Assembly: GCA_037176705.1 (NCBI GenBank)
Contig: CM073899.1
Span: 8,246,001 to 8,310,000, forward strand
DNA from: Molossus alvarezi
Taxonomy: Eukaryota; Chordata; Mammalia; Chiroptera; Molossidae
Length of the DNA stretch: 64,000 nucleotides
Reading direction: 5' to 3'
Positions within the stretch are counted from its first letter, which is position 1, and each line of letters begins with the position of its first letter. The notes under the pieces were generated by a model. The model saw only the letters and a list, made by a program, of their open reading frames with translations. It ran no database searches and had not been told where the DNA came from. Both the position numbers and the translations under genes were made by a program. Below, piece by piece: positions 1-12,399 of the stretch.

Positions 1-433
1 AGGATTAAAACAATACTAACTCTCACTCACTGTGATATGAAACACTCTGATATTTTTTATTCTACTGTATTCTATTCTATTCTATTCTAGTTTTCACACT
101 TGTCACAATTCAGTACATTCAATCATGATATGAAGTATGAGACATCTACCTTATACAAATGATGGAATGAATGTTGGTAACCAACCCACCATACCTACCA
201 CAGAATGTTGGGATAATTTAGACTAATTTGTTCATATTTTAGATAAAAAAGAAATTATTTTTCTAAAATTATCCAACTAGAAGAGTAGCTGATTTGGACA
301 CAGAAATCAGATCATTTGACTTCTTAGTCTAGATAATTGATATTCATTCTATAAAAGTTTATTGAGTACGTATTATTTATTAAGTAATTTACAAACACTA
401 CCTTATTTCATTCTCAAACACTCAGAGACATAC

Positions 434-528
434 TTTTTTTTTTGGTAAGTGCCCCTAGCAAGAACCGAACCTGGGACTCTCTGGTCCACAGGACAATGCT
501 CCAAGGTTGAGCCAAACTGGCCAGGGCA
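434..528 (-). mobile_element. VES-type SINE, 5' part only
   Basis: Antisense tRNA-like head: AAGAACCGAACCTGGGACTCTC and GAGCCAAACTGGCCAGGGC. ACACTCAGAGACATA is repeated at 418-432 and 572-586, so the whole insertion may reach 571 with 43 bp of extra sequence beyond the normal SINE 5' end. Confidence 0.8.
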
Positions 529-1127
529 ATCCATACATTTTATTATCTACCTGTCAAATAAAAGAAAACTGACACTCAGAGACATAAAATAACTCAAAGT
601 TCAGTTCCTAAATCTGTGGTTCAATCCCTAATGTAAGACTACCCACATATAACACCACATACACATTGCCTTCTGGAGTACATCATTTAACAATAATCGT
701 TATTAGCAATACTACTAAAATAAAATAATATGGTTATCATCATTTGTAGATCATGATCTCTCATGCACTATAAAAAATTATTTAATTTGGCGACTACCTT
801 CCTAGAAGAAATGTATTTATTCATTTATAGGTAAGAATTCTATGAATTGTTGGGGTTTACTGAAACATTCAAGGTCACAAAATATTTTAATGTTAGAGCG
901 TAGAAATGAACTTGGATTTATTTGCTTTTATGCTAAATCCAGCACACATAAACTGTCAAAACTTAATTTGCTATTCTGTGGAAATTATGAGAATTGTATG
1001 GGGAAAAATATGGCAGCAAATTTCATGGCAATTTCTATGTAATTCATAGCAATTTCTATATAATGTCTATTAACATATTTAACTTTTAAAATAAAAATAA
1101 TAGTTGTATACCTCAAAAAGTATCTTT

Positions 1128-1250
1128 GAAATAGAGACTATTATTATCTCTGTTTTATAATTAGTAACCTGAGGCCAGAAAGGTCAAGTAATTAAGCTAA
1201 GATCACACAGCTACTTAATAGCAGAGATGAGTGTTGAGCCAGGCAATCCA
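1128..1250 (-). mobile_element. MIR SINE relic, antisense
   Basis: CCTGAGGCCAGAAAGGTCAAGTAATTAAG..., GATCACACAGCTACTTAATAGCAGAG and GAGCCAGGCA match the MIR core in reverse. Confidence 0.75.
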
Positions 1251-1748
1251 AAGGGTAAGGTTTAAGCAACACAAAAACAGAGAGCTGGACTCTCAAAGTG
1301 GTTTGGCAACTCACAACACTTGTATGTTACTTTAAAGATTAGTAGAAATGAGACATGTAGTAACAAAGACAAACTTGTTTCTTATTTGTTTATTGATAGG
1401 CAAAGTCGCAAAGACTAGGGAAAGGCAAGGTTGATAAATAAAAGTAAATTTAATTGTATATATCTTTGAAGAAAAAGAGCAGTGAAATAAATTTAAAAAA
1501 ATAAGTTGTGACTGAAAACTGTAAGACATTAGGTGCTTAACTAAGGACTTTAACTGAATTTCCTCATGTTGAGAGTGAGACATTTAAGAAATTAGTCAAA
1601 TAACAAAATTATTAAATCTGGTTCAAGTAAGATTACTTTTACCATGCTGTAATCTCCAACTGGAATCCCTTTCTCCCTGCCTTCTTATAAACCTATCAAA
1701 TGTCCTTGGCCGGGCTAACACCCATTTACCTTTAAGAATTTGGTTTGG

Positions 1749-3013
1749 CATCACATTAAATGGACAAAAACTACAAGCATTTCTCTTAAGAACAGAAACA
1801 TGACAGGGATGCCCACTCTTGCCACTCTTACTTAACATAGTACTGGAAGTCTTAGCCACAGCAATTAAACATAAAGAAAACATAAAAGGTATCCGAATTG
1901 AAAAGAGAAAATGAAACTGTCATTATTTACAGATGACATGATATTGCATATAGAAAACCTCTAACACTCCATCAAAAATCTACTAGAGCTAACAAACGAA
2001 TTTAGCAAAGTAGCAGGATACAAAATTAATGTCAAGAAATCAATGGAATTCTTATACACCAACAATGAACTCTCTAAAAGAGAAAATAAAAAAGAAATCC
2101 CATTAACCATTGCAGTAAAAAAAAAAAAAAATTAAGATACCTAGGAATAAACTTAACCAAAGAAGTAAAGGACCTATTCGCAGAGAACTACAGGTCACTT
2201 AAGAAAAGAAATAGAGGAAGATATAAAAAAGTGAAAGCATATAACTTCTTCATGGATTGGAAGAATTAACATCATTACAATGTTCATACTACACAAAGCA
2301 ATCTATAGATTCAATGCAATCCCCATCAAAATACCAATGACATATTTCACAGACCTAGAATAAAGACTTCAAAATTTATGTAGAACCAAAAAAAAAAAAC
2401 CCTGAATAGCTACAGCAATCTTGTAAAAGAAGAACATAGTAGGAGGGATCACAATACCAGGTATCAGGTTATACTACAAAGCTACTGTAATCAAAGTACC
2501 CTGGTACTGGGACAAGAATTGGCATATAGATCAATGGAACAGAATAGAGAATCCAGAAATTGTCCCAAGTCATTATGCTCAATTTATATTTGACAAAGGT
2601 GGCAAGAGTGTACAATGCAGTAAAGGCAGCTTCTTCAATAAGCGGTGCTAGAAAAAAAGGACAGCTACATGACAAAAACATGAAGCTAGACCACCAACTT
2701 ACACCATACTCAAGAATAAACTCAAAATGGATAAAAGACTTAAATGTGACTCATGAATCCACAAAAATCCTAGAAGAAAATGCAGACAACAAAATTTCAG
2801 ACATCACATGCAGCAGAATTTTCACTGATACAATGACTAAGGCAAGAGAAACAAAGGAAAAATAAACACATGGGACTATATCAAACTAAAACACTCTGCA
2901 CAGCAAAAGAAGCAACCATCAAAATGGAATGTGAACCCACTATATGGAAGAGCTTCATTGCCAATAGTACATCAAATAAGGGACTAATTTTCAAAATATA
3001 TAGAGTGCTGCTC
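1749..3013 (+). mobile_element. L1 copy A, first part: ORF2 reverse transcriptase to C-terminal region
   Basis: 5'-truncated L1. A 15-bp target duplication, AAGAATTTGGTTTGG, lies at 1734-1748 and again at 6776-6790, so the insertion spans 1749-6775 before nested elements are removed. The RT core reads FTDDM (1926-1940) instead of FADDM, and stops and frameshifts break the frame many times. It runs into the ORF2 C-terminal region at 2680-3010, where a SINE interrupts it. Inactive. Confidence 0.85.
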
Positions 3014-3247
3014 ACCCTGACCACACTGGCTCAGGGGTTAGAGCATTTGCCTGTGGACCAGAGAGACCCGTGTTCAGTTCCCAGGAAGGGCACGTACCAT
3101 GTTGCGGTTTGTCCCAGGCCCTGGTTGGGTCACGCAGGTGGCAACCACTCGATATGTCCCTTTCACGTCAATGTTTCTCTCTCTCTCTCTCTCGCTCCTA
3201 CTCCATCTGAACAAAAAATAGAAAAATGTCCTCGGGTGAGGATAAAA
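3014..3247 (+). mobile_element. VES-type SINE inserted in L1 copy A
   Basis: The tRNA-like head (CCCTGACC...GGCTCAGGGG, with box B GTTCAGTTCC) is followed by the GGGCACGTACC block, a CTCTCT tract and a tail with CCTCGGGTGAGGAT. The subfamily is the one with the GTGTCCCTTTCACGTCGATGTTTC block. Its tail has grown into a compound microsatellite. The flanking L1 resumes with GCTCATACAACTC. Confidence 0.88.
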
Positions 3248-3249
3248 AA

Positions 3250-3330
<81 letters not shown>
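3248..3330. repeat. Compound microsatellite (AT)n then (AG)n at a SINE tail
   Basis: About 45 bp of alternating AT are followed directly by about 40 bp of AG. It sits exactly at the 3' end of the SINE, a common birthplace for microsatellites. Confidence 0.95.
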
Positions 3331-3333
<3 letters not shown>

Positions 3334-3552
3334 TCATACAACTCAACAATAGGAAGACAAAGAACTCAATTAAAATATGGGCAGAGGACCTAAATAGACA
3401 CCTCTCCAAACAGAACATACAAATGGCCAAAAGACATATAAAAAATGTTCAATGTCACTAATCATTATAGAGATGTAAATTAAAACAACAATGAGGTATC
3501 ATCTCACACATGGCAGAATGGCTGCCATCAACACATTATCAAACAAGTGCTA
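3331..3552 (+). mobile_element. L1 copy A, middle part
   Basis: Continues the ORF2 C-terminal region and 3' end after the SINE, then breaks at AAACAAGTGCT. The same bases recur at 6077-6087, where copy A resumes. The duplication marks the insertion of copy B. Confidence 0.8.
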
Positions 3553-6076
3553 GCAATTCAATTTTTAATTTTTTGAGATAACATCATATTGTTTTCCATA
3601 GTGGCTGCACCAGTCTGAATTCCTACCAGCAGTGTACTAGAGTCCCCTTTTCTCCACACCCTCGCCAACACTTGTTGTTTGATGATTTGTTGATGGCAGC
3701 CATTCTAACAGGTGTGAGATGATACCTCATTGTTGTTTTAATTTGCATCTCTCTGATGATGAGTGATGTTGAGCATGTCTTCATGTGTCTCTTAGCCATT
3801 TGTATGTCCTGTTTGGAGAGGTGTTTATTTAGTTCCTCTGCCCATTTTTTAATTGGGTTTTTTGTCTTCCTTTTGTTGAGTTGTATGAGCACTCTATATG
3901 TATTGAAAATTAACCCCTTATCTGATATATCATTGGCAATTATGCTCTCCCATACAGTGGGTAGCCTTTCCGTTTTGATGATTGTATCTTTCACTGTGCA
4001 GAAGCTTTTGAGTTTGATATAGTCCTATGTGTTCATTTTCTCCTTTGTTTCTATTGCCTTAGGTGATGTATCAGTGAAAATTCTGCTGTGTATAATGTCT
4101 GAAATTTTGTTGCCTACAGTTTCTTCTAGGATTTTTATGGATTCATAAGTCACAATTAAGTCTTTTATCCATTTTGAGTTTATTCTTGTGTAGGGTGTAA
4201 GTTGATGGTCTAGTTTCATTTTTTTGCATGTAGTTGTCCAATTTTCCCAACACCATTTATTAAAGAGACTGTCCTTACTCCACTGTATGCTCTTGCCACC
4301 TTTGTGAAATATTAATTGAGCATATTGCCTTGGGCCCATTTCTGGGTTCTCTGTTCTCTTACACTGGTCTATATGCCTGTTTTTGTGCCGGTACCAGGCT
4401 ATTTTTATTACTGTGGCTTTGTAGTCTAACCTGAAATCTGGTATGTAATGCCTCCAACTTTCTTCTTCTTTTTAAAGGTTGCTGTTGCTATTCGAGGTCT
4501 TTTTTGGTTCCATATGAACTTTTGAAGTATTTGTTCTAATTCTGTGAAGTATGCCATTGGTATTTTGATGGGGATTGCATTGAATCTATAGATTGCTTTG
4601 TGTAGTATGGACATTTTAATGATGTTAATTCTTCCAAACCATGAACAGAGTATGTGCTTCTACTTTTTTATATCTTCCTCTATTTCTTTTTTCAATGACC
4701 TGTAGTTTTCTGTGAATAGGTCCTTTTGACCCAGTGATCTCACTTTTAGGAATATACCCTAAGAAGCCTGAAACATCAATCAGAAAGAATATGAAACTAG
4801 ACCATCAACTTACACCCTACACAAGAATAAACTCAAAATGGATAAAAGACTTAAATGTGACTCATGAATCCATAAAAATCCTAGAAGAAACTGTAGGCAA
4901 CAAAATTTCAGACATTATACACAGCAGAATTTTCACTGATACATCACCTAAGGCAATAGAAACAAAGGAGAAAATGAGCACATGGGACTACATCAAACTC
5001 AAAAGCTTCTGCACAGCGAAAGATGCAATCATCAAAACGGATAAGCTACTCACTGCATGGGAGAGCATAGTTGCCAATGATATATCAGATAAGGGGTTAA
5101 TTTTCAATACATATAGAGTGCTCACACAATTCAACAAAAGGAAGACAAAGAACCCAATTAAAAATGGGCAGAGAAACTAAATACATACCTCTCCAAACAG
5201 GGCATACAAATGGCTAAGAGACATATGAAGACATGCTCAACATCACTCATCATCAGAGAGATGCAAATTAAAACAACAATGAGGTATCATCTCACACCTG
5301 TCAGAATGGCTGCCATCAACAAATCACCAAACAACAAGTGTTGGCGAGGGTGTTGAGAAAAGGGGACTTTAGTACACTGCTGGTAGGAATGCAGACTGGT
5401 GCAGCCACTATGGAAAACAATATGGTGTTACCTCATAAAATTAAAAATTGAACTTCCATTTGACCCAGTGTTCCCACTTCTAGGCATATACCCTAAGAAG
5501 CCTGAAGCACCAATCAGAAAGAATATATGTACCCCCATGTTTGTAGCAGCACTATTTACAATAGCTAAGATCTGGAAACAGCCCAAATATCCATCAGTAG
5601 ACAAATGGATAAAAAAGCAGTGGTACATATACACAATGGAGTACTATGCAGCTGTAAGAAAGAAAGATTTCTTATACTTTGAGACTACATGGAGGGACCT
5701 GGAAAGTATCATCCTAAGTGAAACAAGCCAAACAGAGAAAGACAAGTATCATATGATCTCATTTATTTGTAGAATATGATGAACATAACAGTCTGAGGAA
5801 TGGGGTAGTCCCAGAGACATGGAAGTGGGGTACAGGCAGACAATCCCCAGATGAGAGGTTGGGGGGAGAGATAAACCACAGAACTTATATGCAAGTATGC
5901 ATGAACAATGGACATGGACAACAAAGCTGGGGACAGGGCAGGGAGGGAGCGAGAGGGGGGAATCAGTGGGGGGAAAAGGAGAAACATCTGCAACAAAAAT
6001 AAATTAATTAATTAAAAAAAATAAAATAAAATAGGGGGAAGGTTTTGGCAAAAAACAAACAAACAAAAAAACAAAA
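3553..6076 (+). mobile_element. L1 copy B: rearranged L1 nested in copy A
   Basis: Three blocks. From 3553 to about 4726 the L1 sequence is inverted (minus strand). From about 4727 to 4790 is a 60-bp plus-strand piece that continues exactly where the inverted block ends in L1 order. From about 4791 to 6032 the sequence jumps back upstream in L1 and runs on the plus strand to the 3' end and A-rich tail. A short flank-like stretch (6034-6049) and a second A-rich run follow. The flanks AAACAAGTGCT at 3541 and 6077 look like target duplication. Simple twin priming explains the first junction only; the backward jump suggests a template switch or a second event. Confidence 0.7.
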
Positions 6077-6775
6077 AAACAAGTGCTGGTAAGGGTGTAG
6101 GGAAAAGGGGTCTCTATTACACTGCTGGTGGGAATGCAGACTATTGCAGCCACTATGGAAAACAATATGGTGTTTCCTTAAAACATTAAAAATTGAAATG
6201 CCATTTGACCCAGTGATCTCACTTCTAGGAATATACTCTAAGAAGCCTGAAACACCAATCAGAAAGAATATATGTACCCCCATGTTCATAGCAGCACCAT
6301 TTACAGTCACTACAATATGGAAACAGCCCAATTGTCCATCAGTAATGAGTGGATAAAAAGCTGTGGTACATATACACATTGGAGCACTATGCAGCTGTAA
6401 GAAAGAAAGAGCTCTTATCTTTTGAGATGACGTGGAGGGAACTAGAGAATATTATCCTAAGCTAAACAAGCCAAGCAGAGAAAGACAAATATCACATGAT
6501 CTTACTTATTTGTGGAATACAATGAACAAAACAATCTGAGGGAACAAAATAGACATAGAGACATGGAAATGGGGTGCAGAGGGACAAACCTCAGAAGAGG
6601 TGGATGTGGGGGAAGGGAAGAGATAAAACACAGAATTTATATGCATGTATGTGTGAACAAGGACATAGACAATTATGTTGGGGGTGGGAGGTGGGATTGG
6701 GAAAAGGATATCCATGGGGGGAAAATGAGAAACATCTATAACAAAAATAAATAAACATTATTAAAGAAAAAAAAA
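6077..6775 (+). mobile_element. L1 copy A, 3' end and poly(A)
   Basis: Resumes copy A at AACAAGTGCTGG and runs through the L1 3' region (GACCCAGTGATC..., GAAACATCT) to an A-rich tail. It ends at the 15-bp target duplication at 6776-6790. Confidence 0.85.
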
Positions 6776-6790
6776 AAGAATTTGGTTTGG

Positions 6791-8059
6791 ATAACGCTGC
6801 CTCTTGAATGACACCTTAGAACACCAGAACCTGGATTGGATTTATCCCTTATGTTCTGATACAAATATTTGTGGGTGATGTTGAAATACTTAATTTTAAA
6901 TATTTTTCTCCCAGAGTACACCCTGAAATCTTTTAGTGCAGTTATGAATGCATGGTTCCTGGTATGCAATGCATTCTCCATAAATGTCTAACTCTGAGTG
7001 GACTGTCTCAACTACTAATCTCATGCATCTTATACCTTATTCATTACATGAGGTTTTCATTACTCTTGTCTTTCCACTGCACCATTTCTCAATATTTAGA
7101 TGCAAGGAATGAATTTATAGGCAAAATGCCAAATGCTCACAGTTACATCCAAAAAAAATCACATGGTAAATATCAGAATAAAGTAAAAATAAGAGCTTTC
7201 GAAGTCAATAACCATTAGTTTTCATGCTGAATTCTCCTGTAATCATGAGTTTCAATTACTGGGGTGAAATTACCTTTTGTTAGTACTTATGATACCAGCT
7301 GAGAGGAGAGTGGCCATCAGCACTTCAGTACTAAATGTTTAAGTGACATACTGTGAACTGGTCTGAATATTGAGGAGATAAAACAGGAAGCAGTGAATTA
7401 ATGGATTTGAAGGGCTTAGATAGGGAGAACAAGTCTGGAAAGTCGGTGAATTGAATATCTCTGCTTGCTTCATCCCCATGAAAACCTTTCCAGTCTCTGC
7501 CATAATTTTTCTCTTACGAGGTACCTCTACATTATTTCTAGTGCTTGAACATGGTACAGGTGAGGAAAACAGCTATTTTTTAATTTTTATATCATTGTTT
7601 CTCAAATCTCACCATCGCCCAGGACAGAACATCTTTTCCCTAAAGGTTAGCAATCCACTTGAAAAAAGTATTGCCTCTTGAAAATATAATAATTACAGAC
7701 ATACATACAAAAGTATTCTTTTGATTTTATCTGGATTTTTTATTGTTATTGCAGGACGAAAGCTCTTCTGTCTTTTGCATTCTGACCACTGCACAAAATC
7801 CCCGTCTTTCTTGAGCTCATTTCAGTCAGTCTAGTGTCACCGCTTCATTGAAAGGCTGCCTTCCAAACTTTTCAGCGATGTCACAGCCAAAAACAGTGCC
7901 AATTTTAATGGTAAATCAAGGACCTCTCAGAGCAGTGACCACTTAAACACATTCCCTTCTTGGAACGCTTCCCTAATTTGCTCTTCAACACATTGAACGC
8001 TTATGTGTGTTTTGTTTTGTTTTGTTCTGTTCATTGTTTTTTTTCTGTGTTATTGCTGG
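6791..8059. other. No gene seen
   Basis: AT-rich unique sequence with short spurious frames only. The last hundred bases (TTCTTGGAACGCTTCCC) may be the diverged beginning of the L2 relic that follows. Confidence 0.6.
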
Positions 8060-9200
8060 ATCTTCCTATTTCTAGTCTCTAAATGATAAAGTACCCAGTC
8101 TTCCACAGCTGGATTTTCATAACCTTTTTTTCTCAATCTATATTCATTCTCTGCATAATCTTATCCATCCTCAAAGGTTATGTATGTACTAATACGTATC
8201 ATGCAATGACACCCAAGTTTATATCTGTGGCCAAACTTCCCACCAGGGCTTCAGAACATTGTATCTACTTAACTATTCACCATATCCACTTGGAAACCTA
8301 ATAAACAGAGCAGACCCGATGTGATTGGATCAGAACCTTGCCCTCACACTGCTCCCTCTCTTCCCTTCGTCCCCTCCTCCTCCCCAGCCACTCATCTTTA
8401 TCATGTTGTAAATGACTCTAATGTTCACCAAGCTTCTCAGACAAAAATATATAAATGGTATTTTGAATTAATTTCGTATTATCTAAGTACTTTAAGATCA
8501 GTAAGTTTTATCTTCAGACTATAGACAAATTTGACCCGTCCTCACTACTTCCACGCCTCCTGTTCATTGCTGTGCTCCAGTTATTCACCCCGGGCTCCGC
8601 ACGCTGCCTGCCGTCCAGCCTCCGCCTCCGCTCTCGTCTCTCCTCACCCTGGTCTCTACACAGCAGAGTTGCTCTCTGCTAAGCTTATCTTTAAAAAAAC
8701 AACAACAATAACTTTTCCCTTTCACAATCCCTCAGCTGTGTCACACCCCAATAACAGAAAATACGAAGATCTTTCTCAGGCCAGTAGGGCGCTTTGGGGT
8801 CCTGCCCTGCCTGCCTCCCCACTCTGCATTCATTGCAGCCGCATAGGCCTTTTTCTGCATGTCAGACACACCAAACTCACGTTTGTTTAACGTCCTTTAC
8901 ATGAGCAGTTGCTAGGAAGTCTTTTCCTCTAGAGAGCCACACGCACACCCTCCCACAGTCAGGGGTGTCCTGACCCAACACCTCTTCGCAGAGGCCTTCC
9001 TGACCATCCTTATAACACAGCACCTGCCACCACCACCATTCCCCAGCCTTTCGCAAATTCATTTCCCAAAGTCTCTTTTCTACATGAAATTATACCACAT
9101 ACGATTACTTGTTCTTTTCTGTCTTCTTATCTGCTCGCAAAAGACTTTACTCATTAATATAAATTTGTTCAAGGTCTAGAACTCTTGCTTGCATATTATA
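8060..9200 (+). mobile_element. LINE-2 (L2) relic, 3' region
   Basis: Successive L2 landmarks in order: ACACCCAAGTTTATATCTGTGGCC, CACTTGGAAACC, GGTCTCTACACAGCAG, CATGTCAGACACACCAAACTCAC, and CAGAGGCCTTCCTGACCATCC. The C-rich coding-like bias makes long spurious frames (such as 8531-8890), but no intact reverse transcriptase remains. Confidence 0.65.
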
Positions 9201-10309
9201 TTCAAAGGGCAAACATTTTTATAATTAGTATGTGATAAGAGCTGTAAATGCATGGAGAAGAGTTGGTTCAGAAGTTCTCAAAATAAATCTATTTCATCTC
9301 TTTTCAAAATATTTTAAACTTCGAATTTTTAGAACCAAATGATACCTTTTGGTCATCAGTTTTTGTATAATTTTAATGCAGTACCTGAATTGTGTCTCAA
9401 TATATTATGTATACAGAGCATTCTCAAAATCCAGCTGACAAGGTAAAGATAACAGCCATTGTCAACTGTTCTCTTTTAATTGCACTAATCAGTATTTTCT
9501 TAGTAACAACTTTTCAATCATCAAGACCTTTAAAAATATATTTATAATTTCCTAACCCATGGAACTCAGCATAAATTAGCCATATAAATAGTTATTAGGA
9601 TGTTTAATCCAGTTTTAAGCAGACTGTAAAAATTATTATGTAATAGCTCTCTTTGTTTAACAATACAACCTGGGCATCTGGTTTAGTAGATTATGAGGGA
9701 TTGGAGAAAAACTGCTTTTGTGGTTTATTTCTACAGTATGTATGAGAATAAGCTAATCTGCTGCCTTTTGACCTGCAACTAATTAGCCAAAAGTAATGAA
9801 ACGAGATTTTGGGAAGACTAGTTTTATAAGTTGAATACAAATTTATTGGGTGGCAAATTATGTCTAGCAATTTATGACTCATAAACATGGTCTTAATCTC
9901 TGGGAGGTGGAATTTAAAGATGACTGTAACTAAGAAAGCAAAGACCATATTCTATGGCATTCTGCTCTTCTGTCAAAAAGATAGCATGGGCCTAAAAATA
10001 AAAAAGGAAAGAAAGAAAGAAACTAAAAAGAAAATTGTACCACAAAGGTGTCACTTTCTTTGCAGCTCCAGGAGGAGGAGAAAGCGTAACAGTGGGAAAT
10101 TGTAACCCATCTTAGTATGCTTTTGAGATTGTTTCTGTAAATGCCGACTCTGCTAATATGTAGCTAGTAGATAAACAGCATTTTTGTAAAAGAATCCTAG
10201 GAACTAATTTCAGGTGATACAGACTTCAACTTTCAGTCAACCCAGCTCTAGGAGATTGCTGAATTTCAACTGTAAAATGAGAATGACATAAAACCAGGAT
10301 GAAGCCCAC
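9201..10309. other. No gene seen
   Basis: AT-rich sequence with no recognised repeat, apart from a small A/AG-rich tract at 10000-10030. Open frames are short and lack coding character. Confidence 0.6.
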
Positions 10310-10980
10310 GAGAGCATCACTTGGCCAGTTTTGAGGTCCTTATTGGAATGGACTGTGCTGGCCTGCAGGTACAGAACTTCAACCTCCTCACCTTGATTTC
10401 TTTGTTTTGCTTTTCCTCCCCCTCATTATAAAAACCTCTGCTTGCACTGAGATGCTGAGATGGACTTTGGACAAGAATCCTCCATCTTCTTGAGGTATCA
10501 ATACTTGAATAAACCTCTTTTCTTTTTCATCAACACCTGTCTCATGAGTTTGGCTTTCCTGGCAACAGGCAGCTGAAACTTGGTTTTGGTTACAGTTTTA
10601 GCAAGCCAGGCAAAAGCAAGCAGTAGCACCTCCTCCACTCACCCGGTAAGTCCCTGGACTTTGGAGGGGTTTCTGCAGGCTGCCTGTGGCTGGCTGAATC
10701 CATGGGAAAAATTCTGAGACCCTAGCAGGTGCCTAGTGATTTTACTCAGGTACTGTCCTTAGCTCTCTCTTGGTGCTGGTTGCCTGCTATGCCTGGCAGG
10801 TGTTGTTGGCAGGCTGATGAGCCCAAACTGGGTAGAGTCCCTGATGGGCATAACCAGGAGCCCTCTGCCTCACTATTTAGATTCTCTGAACTACTTGGGT
10901 TTGTGTAGGAATCAATAGGCACTACTTGGCGGTAGGCATGGCTCACTGACAAAAAAAAAAACACAAAAAAAACAAACACC
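10310..10980 (+). mobile_element. Probable ERV LTR end and leader
   Basis: CATTATAAAAACCTCTGC (TATA-like) is followed 70 bp on by TTGAATAAACCTC (poly(A) signal) and a CT-rich U5-like stretch. Then comes a leader-like GGTAAGTCCCTGGACTTTGGAGGGG, which carries a splice-donor-like GTAAGT. That order is LTR-like. No primer binding site could be assigned and no family name is claimed. Confidence 0.4.
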
Positions 10981-12399
10981 CAGTTCCCCAGTATGAGATT
11001 CAGTTGGAGAACTCTTTTGGTTTTGGTATATGGGTTTTTGGGTATTGTTTGCTTTTCTTGAGGTGTCTTAATTTGTGTTTTTAATTTGGCATATTATTAC
11101 ATATAGGAATTTGCATAGGAATCATACTGCTATATGGTTGCTTGCTCCTTCCTGTTTAGCTAATTGTTATTTTGTGTGTAACACTTGACCCTTAAGCATG
11201 GAGGGTATACCTTGCATCAGTAGCCAGTGGTGGTACCCTGGGTCACATTCTGGCAGATTGGTCTACCTATATTTATAAGACAATGACCAAGAATAGGATG
11301 ATCTTTTATTGTAATGCAGTTTTAATTGTTTCACCAAAGGTCTAGTAAGTAGGTTAAGATCTCTTAAATGCAGGCATTTGTGTTGTTACATTATAAGAAT
11401 TCTACTCAGAAAAATTTAAACTGAGGGTTCAAAGAGGGGGCAAAGATCTCACTCCCCTCCCAGACTATGAGACTCAAAAATAATTGTGAGGAAAATAAGT
11501 ATTTTAAACATTTTAAATCCTCCTCCTGAAGACCTGGGAGCTGCTGTGTTTCCAGGAAATTAATATCATCCCAAAACCTTGTGTAGGCTGTGGAAGCAAT
11601 AGGGGCCACTTCCCTACTTCAGCGTGTAGGGAAAATGTGGTATTTTTAAACTCAAACAGCAGAGCCTGACATCTCCCCCTGCCTCTTCTTCAACCTCTAA
11701 AAGTGGTCAAAGACACTAAATGCTTAAACAGCTCACTTTTAAGCACAATGAAGGAATGATTCGTGCTAACTCTGTTATGCTTCTTAAAAATGTGAGAGTA
11801 TTTGCCAGTGAGGGGTGGGGGGAAACTGTTTCTGAAAGTTTTGGAATATATTCATAAATTTGCCAATCTAAAGAATGATAATTACTCACTTTTAGTTGTC
11901 ACCAAAAATTAAGGCTTCTAAGAATTAAGAATTCCAATTAAGTTGGAAAAATATATGGTTTTTGGTAATATAGAATTGAAAGTTGATTGTTCTAAAGTTG
12001 GTTATTCTGAATGAGGTAAAAGGAAGCAAACTGAAAGGGACTAAAAAAGATGCAAAAGAATTGTGTACATTGCAGGGAATTTGTGCAAATTGAAGAAGGA
12101 TTATGTATAGGGAAGAATAAAAAGAGAAAGAATTTGAGAAGAAAAAAAGTTGAAAAAGAATAAAAGAAAGGGACATATATATTACAGGGAGAAAGGATAT
12201 TGAAGCAGGAATCTTCAAGAAGGGAAATAGAAATGGAAAACAAGTAATAAGAAAAAAGGAAAGAAAAAAAAAGGCATATAAGTAGATAGTAATGTGGAGT
12301 GGTAATTTTAATGACAAATGAAAAGGCCAGAAAGCTCTCATTCATGTTTCTATCTCTTCCTCTCCCTTTGATTTTTCAAAACCAGTTGTAATCTCCCCA

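Noticed and set aside
3074..3430. Minus-strand frame with Ser-Leu and Tyr-Ile repeats
   Set aside because: Generated by the SINE CT tract and the (AT)n(AG)n microsatellite.
4734..5180. 148-codon plus-strand frame
   Set aside because: L1 ORF2 C-terminal remnant of copy B; a fragment of a dead element.
8531..8890. 119-codon plus-strand frame in C-rich DNA
   Set aside because: Falls inside an L2 relic and does not match the L2 protein in frame; the openness comes from base composition.
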